Positions 12,101-24,005 of a stretch of DNA of 64,000 bases are shown piece after piece. The notes under the pieces were generated by a model. The model worked only from the letters and a program-made list of their open reading frames with translations. It was not told where the DNA came from and searched no databases. How positions within the stretch are numbered: the first letter of the stretch is position 1; every line of letters begins with the position of its first letter. Origin of the DNA: Eurosta solidaginis (taxonomy: Eukaryota > Arthropoda > Insecta > Diptera > Tephritidae). The stretch spans positions 252,464,978-252,528,977 of the forward strand of contig NC_090320.1 in the NCBI RefSeq assembly GCF_040869045.1. Reading direction: 5' to 3'. Position numbers and translations under genes: made by a program.

Positions 12101-13524
12101 TTTTTCTAATGATGAAGAGTAAAGAAAACCACTATTGCAAGCCACTTAGAACTTGCTCACTAAGGGACCGAAAGTAATTTCCGATAATATATCGGAAGTG
12201 CTACAGCCAGAAGTTGATGCACCTTATCACTATAGAGTTCCCGGTTAGTTCGTTTGGGATTTCCTAAATTTTCTTTGGGTGTGAATTTTCAAGAGAGAAC
12301 TTAGTAAACCGATGGTTAGAAAGAGAATACTCAGAAAGGAGTTGCAGTATATTACCCGGGAGTACAGAATGGTACAAACAAGAGCCAGTTAAAAAACCTC
12401 TTTCCTTATAGTAGTAATAAAGGAGAGGAAGGGGGGTTCATCGTCCTTGTAGCAAATACATATGCCCTCGTTTGGAATTAAAGCAACGGTTTCCACCTCG
12501 ATCGTCTAGAGAATATACATCGACAGGTTTTGGATATCATGCAACTAGCGCAACACGCATAAGTATTCTGTCGTTAGGTCCAATAGATATATACAAGGTA
12601 TAGGAGAGTAACATATATTAAATTAAATGATGCCAATTCCTTCGTTCAAATCAAAATCATACGGGCTTACACTGTTGATTTTCGTCACAGCAGGAATCAC
12701 CAACTTTTCCTAACTAAACTTTTCCACACATGCATATATGTTTATTATACCTAAAGAGAAAACCTATTAGTCCAACCGCCCCTACAGCAACAAAATCCAT
12801 GATGACATACATCTCAATCGTAATTGTGCTAGTTAACTTGTTACACTGACATATAAAGTACGTACAAAGTTTTCATGCTCTAAATACCATAAATGCTTCA
12901 AGGTAAATACTCATTGCGCTCATACCTAATATCTTTGTATGTAAATTAGACAGGTGTACTATGCCTGCTATTTAATTTTTTTCTTTGTTTTCATGTTTGT
13001 TTCCTTCATGCTGTGCTTTCACTCAGTCAGTGTTGTTATTGTTTACTGATGCTATTTCTGGCGGTGCTGTTAAGTTGTTCGTTCGTTTATTTGACAACAC
13101 ATGTTTTCTCGCCAACAGGCTGCCTCACGTGATATTGTTTGCTTACATACTGGTCCTTGTTAAACTAAGGAATACAAACACACACACATACAATCATACA
13201 CACACACACAAAAAACCATATGGCCTTATATGCGTTTTATGTACTAATTTGGCAGCTAAATGAACCACTTTGCTATCTGATAGTTTACATCGCTGCGCTG
13301 CTGTTTGTTGTTCTACCATTTGTATACAAATTTGTCTACCAAATAAGTAGTTCGTTAGCATAGATGTGTATGTAATTATGCATGTTTATGATATGAATGT
13401 GCACTCGATTGTTGATTTTACAATTGCATACTAAATTTTTGCTTTAATACCTTTATTTCGACTACCTTTTCTTAATTGCTTTATTTTGTTCAATTTGGTT
13501 TTGTGGTGTCGCTAACTTGTTATG
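12101..13524. other. no recognisable gene; CA microsatellite
   Basis: Apparently unique AT-rich sequence. An interrupted (CA)n tract lies at about 13178-13212. The open frame at 12985-13263 runs through this tract and has no recognisable domain. Confidence 0.4.
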
Positions 13525-15160
13525 AGCAATCAGGATTAAAACCGCTCACCCCACTAGGGTTAGAACCACCCTAATGAAAAACTATAGTAAATAGCGAGAT
13601 AGTTCGTATGCTATTTGCCGCTTCCACGTATGACCAACAGGCCCTTTTCAGTAGCTTTAGTCTTAGCCTTGCACGCGCAAGGCACGAACACAAGACGTGT
13701 TCAATCGCTTCCTCCCCCAAACTGTACTTCCAACATTTGTTACATCTGACAAAGCCAAACTGAAATGCATGCGACTCCAGAAAGCAGTGTCTAGCCTACC
13801 TATCATGAGTTTAGAGTCATATTTTTTAATGACAAAAGTATAGCCCCAAGCTTGGCTCCAAGCCTTTCTTGTTTGGTTAGTCATGTGCAGCTCTCGTCCT
13901 CTTTTAAGCTCGCTCAATCTGAGCTTCGAAAAACATGCTTCGAGCCATACATGCTCTTTAGAAAATCCAACCAATTTTTAGTTTTAATCTATTCCCATTT
14001 CCACTGGGACGCAATATATATGCATATTTATCCATTCCCAAATATCTATATAGCTGTAGCGCTATAAGGGATGATAGCCTAAGTGGCTACTTGGCTGTCA
14101 ATGTATAAATTACCGCGGCTGCAATTTTAGCCAATTTCCTCCAGTACTTATACTGCCATAGTTACGGCGACTACTACCAGCTGAAAAAATTACAGTGCAC
14201 TGGCAGCATATATGATTTATTTTATCATGATCTTCGCAGTAAACCGCGCAGTAAACATAATTTTTTCCATTACTTTGGAACCATCCATGTACACGTGTAT
14301 CGCATCGTCTGCCATTTGGACACCTTTGCTCCAAACTTTTACCTCTATTTCGGCTATAAGAGACCCATTAAGAAACGTAGTTATGGAGCTACGGATTCTG
14401 TTCGTCCAACTATGTAAGAGCGTATTGTCTGCGCTCAAGCTACCCCGAGTCATTGAATTACTTTACAGTAGTTACCGCTATGTTCTTCGTCACCAAGTCT
14501 ACAAGTGTTATGCGTAGAATAACATACCATGCAGTCATCGGGGTTATTTTCAGTGCTCCCGTTACGATAAGCATAGGAAGCCTATATATCCTCCTAATTT
14601 TTTGAGCACATTTTTTTTTTTTGAGTGGCCGTCCACCAAACAAGGACTCTAGAATTCTTGCATAAAGTGCCGTTTAGGCCTTCTTTATTCTCTCCTCGAT
14701 GTTGGTTATCCATAACAGCTTACTCTCAAGAATGATTTATAGATATTTGGTACAAGATTTCTTCTGCAGGGTCACACCTTCTAGCTCAATTTGGGACCTT
14801 ATACCTGATTGTAAACAAGATCAAATCCCTCTTCATCGCATTGGCGGTCAACCCAACATTAGATGCTTTGGTATGTATGTCCTGAAACGCCTGATACATC
14901 AAAGAGCTAATTGTTGGAAGGCACTTTCCACTTATAACGACGGCAACGTTGTCTACGTACAACGCATGTTTTAAAGAGTCCCATATTGACCTGACAGATA
15001 TAGGATGTAGATAGTGTTGCCTAATGACTTCCGTAAGGCAAAGAAGGCGTAAAGCAATTTGTGTTGCATACCGACAGGTTTTATCCCCGAATTGATCGAG
15101 AGATACTCTGAATATAGTCACGGAACTAGCGGTGTCGTATCCCTGAAAAAAATGCATTGT
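13525..15160 (-). pseudogene. decayed LOA/I-group LINE (RT and RNase H remnants)
   Basis: Minus strand. The stretch 15157-14786 holds YVDNVAVVISGKCLPTISSL (the RT YADD motif altered to YVDN) and LTANAMKRDLILFTIRYKVP. Then 14643-14458 holds AQKIRRI and ALKITPMTAWYVILRI, the post-RT block. RNase H remains follow: HVYMDGSK near 14290 and a FQ...VAVTMAV stretch near 14160. The knuckle region is at about 13720. It stops short of GGGTTAGAACCACCCTAA at 13555-13575, comparable to the CCTAA-bearing ends of the other LOA-like copies. Frames change repeatedly, so it is non-functional. Confidence 0.65.
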
Positions 15161-15867
15161 TAAAATGTTTTTGGCTATTTATTTGGCATATATTTGGTTT
15201 ATTGTCACTCAAGTATGTATTCGTAAAAGCCGTCTGCATTTTTGAGATTAGTTAGGTGGTTTAAAATTTAGTCCAATGTGCTGTATACTGCGTGATCTAA
15301 AATTGCATTTAAATACTTTGTTGATATCTTCTTGAGCAGAGAAAACTATGAGATACATTTTTTGAATTTTATAGAACTGTTTCGACAAACCGGTATACAA
15401 AGCTCTCAAATCAGTCGATTGTGACTCATCAAACCTCGAGCGTACTTTGTAGCGTAGAAAGACTTGATGTGACATGTTGGAAAAGTATGGACGTCTTCTG
15501 TACCTATATTTAAATCTAAAAATATTTGCGATGACCACAAATAGATTCGCAGAAATCGAAAAAAATCGATTTTTAAAATTTTTTTTACTTTCCTACCAAA
15601 ATATCGATTTTTCCTGAAGTTAATGTATCCTTGCTTTTGGTTTTCTCAGCTTGGTCTAAAAGTTCGGAAAAATTTCAACAAAGAAAACATAATTGTGGGC
15701 ATGCTTGGCGTATATGTAACACTTCATACAAAACCGATGTTCAATTTTGAGAATAAAGAAACTGTTCGAAAAGTGAAATTCGAAAAATAAACTTACGAAT
15801 ATCTTAAATCGAATATTCGATTAATAGAGCTATTCGAATATTTTTAAAGGCCTTACTTTATATGAAT
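15161..15867. other. no recognisable feature
   Basis: AT-rich sequence with several AAATCGATTTTT-type stretches near 15550-15610. I see no coding signal. Confidence 0.4.
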
Positions 15868-16997
15868 ATACTAGAAGACCCGGCACACGTTGTCCTGCCC
15901 TAAATTTGGCCTATCTGCATACATTTTAATAAGCTTTTTCCGTCTGACTCTGCCCTCCCCCCTCTTCACTTTTTCCCAATCTTTTTATTCACTCCTCCCT
16001 CCGCCTTTTTCGCTTCATCTATCTCCATCTTCGTCTCATTCTATCTCTTTCTCATCTCCTTCTCTCTTTTCTCTTCTCTTAATTCCTTCTCATTCTTCTG
16101 CATCCCTTATTGCCTGTCCCAGAGGGTGGTATGTATTTTATTCCAGTCCCACTATAAGTCTCAGTCCCCGTCCCACTCCGAGTCTCAGTCCCAGTCCTAG
16201 TCCTAATCCCAGTCCCAGTCCGTCTCTGGATAATATATTACTCTGTACTAAAGCACTCATGAACAGCTTTCATTTGTTATCCATATTCTATAAACACATT
16301 CTAGGGGTACTCGGGTCTACGTTTCGGCCTATATCTCGAGATCCTGTACATTGATCGCAACCAAAACCATGTAGTAACCACCGCGTGAGGTTTATGCAAC
16401 TTTTCTGAAAGTTTGAACAAAATCGACCGACGCATCTCTTCAAACACCGGCGACAAACTAACACACATTTTAGCATTTCTTTTTATATATAGATTTTTAT
16501 TTTTCACACTTCGCTATAATATTAAAACGAAATGCAAATCTTCGCTGCTTTTGAAATTCGACTTAAAATTTACACATGGAACAAATAAAGACTCTCCTGA
16601 ATTAAAAAAAATGTCATAGTACCTCTAAATCGCGGGCCCCTCAGAAACCCCCTCTCGGCGGGCCTGGTGATGTGCTATACTTGATATCATTCGCTATAAT
16701 ATTTTTTATTGATAAGCACGTTGTTTAATTAAACACCAACCAGTTACACTTAAGTATATCCGCACCCCTGAAAACGTGAGTGCCGGTGCGTATACGTAAC
16801 ATTTTATTATTACGTATAAACAAATACAAAAATTTGCAATAAAATAATATTGCGACTTTAAACTGAGATATAACCTATCATATATTTCAAGTTAGATCAA
16901 ACAACATACCGTGTGCAAAACAAATTCAAAATCGGTTTAGTAGTTTATGATTCCATTGGCCTCAAACATAGTGACACTTTTTTTTATATATTAAGAT
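15868..16997 (+). mobile_element. ACCCGGC-type insect repeat with pyrimidine tract
   Basis: It begins near ATACTAGAAGACCCGGCACA with CGTTGTCCTGCCC following, and ends after AAAATCGGTTTAGTAGTTTA with TTTTTTTATATATTAAGATA. Starts of the type ACCCGGCxxACGTTGTxCTGCCC and ends of the type TATATAGAT mark a non-autonomous repeat seen in many insect genomes; the transposon class is not settled by what I can see. A strongly pyrimidine-biased strand runs at 15945-16110. A second member is at 22128-22637. Confidence 0.5.
16139..16217. repeat. CAGTCC/CCAGTC hexamer minisatellite
   Basis: Variants of a 6-bp unit (CAGTCC, GAGTCT, TAGTCC) repeat about a dozen times within the ACCCGGC-type element, next to its pyrimidine-rich tract. 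Confidence 0.7.
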
Positions 16998-17769
16998 ATA
17001 AAAAAGTGTAATATTTTTAATTTTCTTTCTTAACCATCTTAACCTCTTAAAATACAAAAATTTAAATTTTTATAATTAGAAAAATTGGCATTCTTCTTAG
17101 CATAGCTTATAAATAATTATCTCTGTATCTGTAAATCAACAAGAGAATTTTATTTATTTTCCATTTAAAAGACATCATGCATAAACGCTACAAAATCTTA
17201 AATTTCAAGCTAAAATTTACTTTTTACATATTTTCAAATCACTTGTTTATGAAAAAAATAGAAACTTTTGTTGGTGAAGGATTTTGTTTACTTTGCTTTA
17301 CACTGGACTTTTGAGTTTCTTCCTTATACATACGTACACTTACACATACATGTAAACAAGGAAAGACAAGTATCTATTATTAAAGTATGCAAATTAGCTT
17401 CGTAGAATTGTCCGTTTATTTAGCACGGAACATTTTAATTTACATAAAATGTTGAGAAAGGTACTTGCAGATGTGTAAGCTTAAAATATTCTTGGAAAAA
17501 TGTAAGCGAATCCAACCAGCTGACAACTTCTTTAAGTTGCATAATTCAGGGCGGTCACAATATATCAACTATGGTAACCGATAGGCCCTTAAGCTAATTT
17601 TGTTTTTTAATGCTTAAAGAATCTTTTCGATCAACGTCAACCTAACGATTTTGTGTGAAGTAAACAAATGAAGAGACAGCGATTTAAAATATCATTAGCA
17701 ACTTTCGAAAGCATTTTTTTCTTGTCCCTCTTTTTTATCACATTATTGGATTGCATAATTTACATTACT
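16998..17769. other. no recognisable feature
   Basis: AT-rich, apparently unique sequence without a domain-bearing frame. Confidence 0.4.
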
Positions 17770-17780
17770 GGAGAACAAAG

Positions 17781-18139
17781 CGGCCACTGTGGTGTGATGG
17801 TAGCGTGCTCGGCATACCACACCGTATGCCCTGGGTTCACACCCCGGGCAAAGCAACATCAAAATTTTATAAATTAGGTTTTTCAATTAGAAGAACATTT
17901 TTCTAAGCGGGTCGCCCCTCGGCAGTGTTTGGCAAACGCTCCGAGTGTATTTCTGCCAGGACAAGATTTCAGTGAAAACTCATCTGCCTTGCAGATGCCG
18001 CTCGGAGTCGGCATAAAACATATAGGTCCCGTCCGGCCAATTTGTAAGGAAAATCAAGAGGAGCACGATGCAAGCTGGAAGCAAAGCTCGGCCTTAGATC
18101 TGTTCGGAGGTTATCGCGCCATATATCTATTTATTTTTA
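17781..18139 (+). mobile_element. tRNA-derived SINE (copy S2), full length with 11-bp duplication
   Basis: The A-box-like TGGTGTGATGGTAGCGTGCT at 17790 and B-box-like GGGTTCACACCCCGGGC at 17833 define the head. The body and the 3' end GTTATCGCGCCATATAT follow. The flanking GGAGAACAAAG (17770-17780 and 18140-18150) is a perfect 11-bp target-site duplication, indicating LINE-driven insertion. It is the cleanest copy for defining the ends of this family. Confidence 0.9.
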
Positions 18140-18361
18140 GGAGAACAAAGGCTCTGCACAGTGACAGATTTTGACTCACTAAAGTGATAACTTCTAAAGG
18201 AACTAAGATCTTCATAACAGCCTTTTTTAATTATGAAAAATTCTACGAATTACTAAAATATTTTTAAAGAAGAAAATTGGTTTTAAAAGTATTTATTCAG
18301 TTTTAAAAATTTAGTTTTGGTCGATCGCGGGCAAAATCTACACTGTATATTGATTGCATGC

Positions 18362-18882
18362 GATTTTTATTCTCAGCTGAGCAGAGATCAGAGAGTAAAT
18401 TAATTTTGTTCGCATAACGGTACTCCGTAACGGCATAACTAATCGGAATAGATATAGACTTCTACATATCATAAATGATCTGGGCGAAAAAAGAAATTCA
18501 TTTAGCCATGTCCGTCCGTCGGTTCGTCTACCCGTGAACACGATAAGTTGAGTAAATTGTGAGGTATCTTAATGAAGTTTAGTATGTAAGTTCCTGGGAA
18601 CTCGTGTCTGATTTCTGTTTAAAATGAACGAAATCGGACCATAACCACGCTCACTTTTTCGATATCGAAAATTTCGAAAAACCGAAAAAGTGCGATAATT
18701 CAAATACAAAAGATGGATAAAGGGATGAAACTCGGTAGGTAGGTTGAAATTATGACGCAGAATAGAAAACTAGCAAAATTTTGGACGATTTCAAAGAAGA
18801 TATAAAAGTATTGCAAGCTGTAATTTGGCAGCTGAGTATGTAATGTTCAATTACACCCGAACTTAGGCTTCCTTACTTGTTA
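18362..18882 (-). mobile_element. HINE-A, internally deleted short copy
   Basis: The 3' terminus CTCAGCTGAG lies at about 18373, a (GTCC)n tract at 18510-18535, and the 5' hairpin and AACAAGTAAGGAAGCC end at about 18882. The 128-bp array and one spacer unit are missing; the junction joins GCAAGCTGTAATTTGGCAG directly to CTGAGTATGTAATG. About 0.5 kb against about 2.1 kb for the full element. Confidence 0.7.
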
Positions 18883-19259
18883 CAGATTGATCTACAGCTA
18901 TCATCATGTTATTGTTGGTTTCGAATTTCTCTGATTTTGTTAGGAAAGTAATTTGGAGTAAATCTGTCTTTGAAGTATCGCCATATGATAGTTATGCTAA
19001 ATAAATTCTTCATAGGCACAATTCTGAGTAATTTTTGCCGACCACGTTTTCCTTATTTTCATATAAAATGAATAGAGCTTAGTAGAAATAACACTTTAAA
19101 AGATTAGATTACACCTAAACGTTGTAGACTTACGACAGAGAAGTGGCATTAGAGGAACAAATTAATGCACAAATAAAGGATGAATAGAGAAATCATGTCG
19201 AGACGAGTTATCGGTTTGTTATAGGAAATCACAAGAATGAGAAAGAGACTAGTTACCGA
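18883..19259. other. no recognisable feature
   Basis: AT-rich sequence; nothing identified. Confidence 0.35.
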
Positions 19260-19560
19260 AGTATTATACAATTTCTGTCGATGATAAAATTTATCTATGA
19301 GTTGCCGATTTTTAATCGACGCGCTATAGATTTGTTATCGAAAATTTATCGATTTATTATCGAAAAGCTATTTACATATTTTCAAAAAACCATCGACTTT
19401 TTGTCGGAAATTTATCGATTTGTTACCAACAAATTATGGAGCTGTTATCGAAAAATTTACTGAAAAGTTACCGATTTATTGTAAGTTAACCATAAGTTAT
19501 TGCAAACTATCGATTTGCTATCGATTATTTATCAAAATTTTTATAATATCGCAAAGTTTT
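19260..19560. repeat. degenerate ATCGATTTGTTATCGAA minisatellite
   Basis: About ten imperfect iterations of a 20-30-bp phrase containing TTATCGATTTGTTATCGAA. A related array in the opposite orientation occurs at 51480-52040 (TTTTCGATAACAAATCGAT). The apparent open frame at 19281-19463 is a product of the repeat. Confidence 0.6.
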
Positions 19561-19885
19561 CGTGTTCTTATAGAAGTTTAACCACTGTGATTTAGGGGTG
19601 TTATCTATTTGTTATCGGCGACTCATTCGTTTCTCCGAAAACAAATACCGATTAATAATTCTGAAATAGTTCTCAAGTTATACTGGAATCTATTCTAAAT
19701 TAACACCAAACCAATCCAGATTATTAAGTAAAATGGCCCAGAAAACTTAATTAAAATAATCTCAAAGTAAGCATTGATCCCAAATTTAGTATTTGACAGA
19801 TCTCCGAATTTCTCCTTAATTATTTAAAACAGAAAAATATCTGAAAATATGCCGAAAATAATCTTTTAGCAATGCCGAACATTTT
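19561..19885. other. no recognisable feature
   Basis: AT-rich sequence; no domain or clear repeat identified. Confidence 0.3.
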
Positions 19886-20343
19886 ACAAAAGAACACCTT
19901 AGGTTAGATTTGGCCGGTCAATAAGACCTCGCATACACGAAATGTTTCCATAATATTATATTTGTTTGAGAACTTTTGTTATAGAATAAATTCGTTCTTT
20001 TGGTAAAGTTGTCCACGACCTAGTTTAATTTTTGCAACGATATTTGGCAAATCCGGCGCCCTAATAGCTAGGTCCTTGACCTGGCTAGTACAGGACACGT
20101 ACAGAAAACGTTCTGAAGCGCTGCTTCCTGCAGATCGAACTTCCTACATCTGCTGTTACTGACGAGGTCTGACATATAGACGTGTGATGCCAGAAAGCAG
20201 TATCCTGTTAGTAAGCCAATCGCAAAATTTAACTCCATTCTTTTTACAGATATTAACAACTTTGTGAGTCTGACGTTGTAGTAATTGCACATTGTCTTTT
20301 CATTACATTCTACCCTTTTGTGACCGGGAATCCAAAATAGCAA
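19886..20343 (-). pseudogene. LOA-like LINE 3' fragment (RNase H end and knuckle)
   Basis: On the minus strand LFWIPGHKRVECNEKTM (the RNase H PGHxGxxGNExAD block, altered) is followed by IGLLTGYCFLASHVYMSDL, a CxxC-type knuckle decayed to CRKFDL...NVFCTCPVLARS, and a tail DLAIRAPDLPNIVAKI. It ends near 19890 at the complement of TTAGGTTAGAT, i.e. ATCTAACCTAA. It is the same family as 13525-15160, carrying only the last roughly 450 bp. Confidence 0.65.
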
Positions 20344-20620
20344 GCTTTACCGATATCATGTCTTCGAATTTCCAAAATAGTCACAGAGTAATCCTAAAAC
20401 GGCCCCAAGTTAATTACTAATTATTTCGAGAAAAATTCAGTAATATTTTGGCGAACAATCCCAAAAACATTTCGAGGTAGTAGCAAAATGTTCCCGAAAA
20501 CCGTGCAGAATCATTCCTTTAATCCGCCAAAAAACAACCTTCTATAATCCAGAACGCATTTCCTTAATAGTCGCAAAACAATTCCACACTGCTAGCCAAG
20601 ACGAATTCAGAATATGTGGT
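20344..20620. repeat. degenerate CCCGAAAA/CAATCCC minisatellite-like tract
   Basis: Loose repetition of phrases such as AATCCCAAAAACATTTCG and CCCGAAAACC. A similar tract lies at 27640-27990. Units are too diverged to give a firm period. Confidence 0.35.
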
Positions 20621-22127
20621 GTTATCCCAAAAACTGATTGCTTCTTCTTTATGATTTTCCATACAAAGCCATGTACAACAATATGTCAGTTAATCGAAAT
20701 CAATGAACATTTTCTTTTGACTTGACATTCTTCTGCATGGCGAATTGGTTGAATTCGCTTTGCCACCACCTAGTATGAATTCGCCTTGCTGCTAGATTTT
20801 CAACAATGATGTAGCAAATATGTAGCTGTGTATTGCGCTGTAAAAAATATGCCACACAAATTTGAAATACAATGGCGCTAGACCATTTGTACCAAATCCT
20901 GAACACACTTAATTTATTTATCCTCCAAACTTAAAATTATTGTTCAATACACAGAAAAGTGAGCACACGTAGTTTCACCCTATTCGGCCTCCTTTTCTTG
21001 TTTATTATCTATCAATAAGCTATATTTTCTGCTAAGCCATTCTTGAGTGATTAAATCACATAAGCGTTTAATATATAATACAGGCAAAAAAATTTGAAAG
21101 CAGTCCAGACCCCGCGATTGGTGCATACTTTACTTCGGTTTATTTTATCTATTGTACGATTGCCTTCAATGCGTAAATCATCCAGACATCTATGCCAGTA
21201 GTCGGCGCGCCATAGATCAATTGAGCCAGACTTGCTTCACACATATTCTTACTCTCCATCGTCAGTCGTCAGCGAAACAGCAACGAATAAACACTGCGCA
21301 CGGCTGTCGCACAAATGTTAAAGTTTCCTGTGATAAATATTAAAATGGGGAAACGCAACTGGAATGACGCCATTTCCATATGTTGCTCATCTTCCAAACA
21401 GGATTGGGTTGTTACATTTTCGGGTATGTTGTACGTAATAACTTTTCAGTACAATATTAGTTTTGTACCGTTTACATCAGGGACTCCTTTTTTCTGAGTA
21501 TATTGTTTAAAAAAACTTAGCGGGGAATAATAAAAAAAATAATTAAAATAACTGACATGAATGCATTTTTTTTTAAGTCAGCTGCATATTTTTTAAACAC
21601 TCTGGTTACGGAAAATGCATTAGTTTCAGAAACATGATTTGTTAGGTGATTGATCGGCAACATTTTTGCGATATTGCCCGTGTTGAGCCGATTTGACAAA
21701 CTTCATGTGCATTTGCATGTAAAAATATCGGTTACCCTTCGAAGCGAGTAAAACTTGACGAAATGAGGGACTTGAGAATATTTCAAACTATTTCTGAATC
21801 AGAAATTAAAATTTCTGGTATATCTGTTTTAAATAAATGCACCATATGCATGTTGTAATTTAAACTTTAATTTCCTGCTGGGATGTTTTCACTCTCGCTG
21901 TTACTAATACAATTACTCACTTTTAGTTTTTGCCGACCACTAATCTATGGTTTGCCAGCGCAACCCCTCTCAAACACTCTTTAATTTTTCTAGACATTTT
22001 TTGTATTATACATAATACGTTTTTTGTACTCTGTATACAAAAGAAATACGTGTAGCACACAGGCTCACTTTCTTATATTCGGCTTGGAGTTGTGTAGCAC
22101 AAGAAATAGTCAATTTTATTCTTTATT
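20621..22127. other. no recognisable gene
   Basis: AT-rich sequence. Around 21250-21310 GC content rises briefly and an initiator-like CGTCAGTCGTCAGC occurs, but no open frame with a known domain follows. Confidence 0.35.
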
Positions 22128-22637
22128 AGCTATACCCGGGTACGTTGTAACGCCCGAGATCGAATGAATGTTGCGTTATTTTTTCTGTTTTGTTTGTTGA
22201 TAATTTAGTTTATTGTTCTGTAAATTGAATTGAATTTTGTGCGCATGTTTGGAGAAAATGACTGAAGTGTGGGAAATACGTTTCCATAGGTAATACACAC
22301 ACAGCATTTGATTTATATATATATAGATTTGTATGGGAGGTACCACGCCCCCTTTTTCCAAATTCCACATTTTATTGGTGGTGTTAGCGATTGACCTCAT
22401 ATAACTCCTTACTGAATTTGAATGTTCTGGCATGTATACTTTCAAAGTTATGCAGTACCAAAAATTTCATTTGAATGGGAAGTGACACGCCCCTTTTATA
22501 TATCCAAATTATTTTTAGTCTAAAACCTTCCCGTTGATCGAAGGAACCTATAGTCAAAATTTGGTGATGATGGAAGTGTGGGAAATACGTTTCCATAGGT
22601 AATACACACACAGAATTTGATTTTTATATACATAGAT
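22128..22637 (+). mobile_element. ACCCGGC-type repeat with an internal duplication
   Basis: The start TATACCCGGGTACGTTGTAA and end TTTTTATATACATAGATTA fit the family described at 15868. A phrase of about 50 bp beginning GAAGTGTGGGAAATACGTTT is present twice, at 22266 and 22573. The unit between contains TACCACGCCCCCTTTTT, so the copy looks like a tail-to-tail partial duplication. Confidence 0.5.
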
Positions 22638-24005
22638 TACTGTAATGTTTTTTTTTTTGTTATTTTGTTATAATTTTATTTCGAACAACCATAGTTGAAG
22701 GGTTCAGCACTTCACAAACAAATATAAAGCGACTAGTGTGCCTAAAAGTAGACTTCAAATTTATGAAAACAATTTTGTCGCTTCAAAAAGCAATCACCCA
22801 TGTGCTGCTATTCACTTTTGAATGAAATCGAGTGTTAAGCTTATTCAAATTTACCAGGAGCATCACCAAATTTCGCTCTAGAATGAATTGGAGCATATGA
22901 CTGAATATCGCAAATCGCAAAGGGAGTTTTGTAAAGAGACTAGACTGAATTTCCAAGAAAAATAGTTGCGTTTTAAAGTTTTTTATGTTGATTTTTGAAA
23001 CGAAGGCGGTTTTTGTGACGGAAAAAATATAGTGAATAATATAGCAAATGGAAATTTTTCGAAAACCAGAACCAGTTCAAGAATTCTGACATTATACTTA
23101 AATTCAACATAATGAAAGTCTTTAGAAAAGTAGAGGTTCATATTTTTATTAAAACTTGTCGGCCTGTGGGATAAGAACAAATCTAATTTCATTGGGGAAT
23201 AGCGTGGGTTTTCCTATATTATTGTATTATCTCTACTTAAGTTGGGTTAAAATTTGTTGAACAATTAGTCCTTTATTCAAAAGGAATTTCAAACTGTATC
23301 AACTCTGCACATATACATAAATTAGAACGGAGAAAAAATAAAATTAAATATAAGTAAAATAATATTAAAAAAAATCAATTGAAAGCAATGGCAAAAGAAA
23401 TGCTACAAATTCGAATGTGTGGAGTATTGTGTGAGTAACTACAAATGCACACACAAAAAAGATTGCTAATGTCCCATTTTAAAGTGAGTTGTTGGTGATT
23501 TCCGATAAGATACGAGAACAATGCGATAACAAAGTATAAGTGTTATGTGTGCGGCGGAAGAGATATACACATAAAATAAGAGGTCGCTGAAGAACAACAG
23601 AAGCAATATGTGCAATGGACCGTTAAGTGGCTAACAAACAATAAAAATGGAAAATACTTAGGGTTGAGTTAAATGGATAGAATAAAATGATAAAAGTATA
23701 AGGGATAAGCTCGAATGTTTCATTTACAGTTTTATATGTATAGAGAATTGTTTAAATGTATGTATGTGTATATTTTCATACATATATATTGGAGATATGT
23801 AATTTTAAACCAGCGCTTTTTAGAAATAGTAAATATTTTTTAAGCAAAATGCTCGCTGCATCGACTATTCTTCAACAAATTTTGGGTTCGTGGACTCGTG
23901 TGGTTTTCATTCCAGTTTTTAAAATTGAATTTCAATTGAAAACGGTGAAAATTATTTGTCGCAAAAACTAACTAAAGAGAGAGAGAGCATACAGGTGAAA
24001 TAAAA
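22638..24005. other. no recognisable feature
   Basis: AT-rich sequence with short poly-T and GAGAGA tracts; no domain recognised. Confidence 0.4.

Noticed and set aside
12985..13263. 92-codon ORF with hydrophobic N terminus
   Set aside because: The C-terminal third is translated (CA)n microsatellite and no domain is recognised.
15890..16354. 154-codon serine/proline-rich ORF
   Set aside because: It is the translation of a pyrimidine-rich tract and CAGTCC minisatellite inside a repeat element.
17790..17850. tRNA gene at the SINE head
   Set aside because: A- and B-box-like blocks are present, but no acceptor stem pairing was found and the same head recurs in five dispersed copies with SINE bodies and target-site duplications.
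19281..19463. 60-codon ORF in TCGAT repeats
   Set aside because: The frame follows the degenerate minisatellite and has no protein character.
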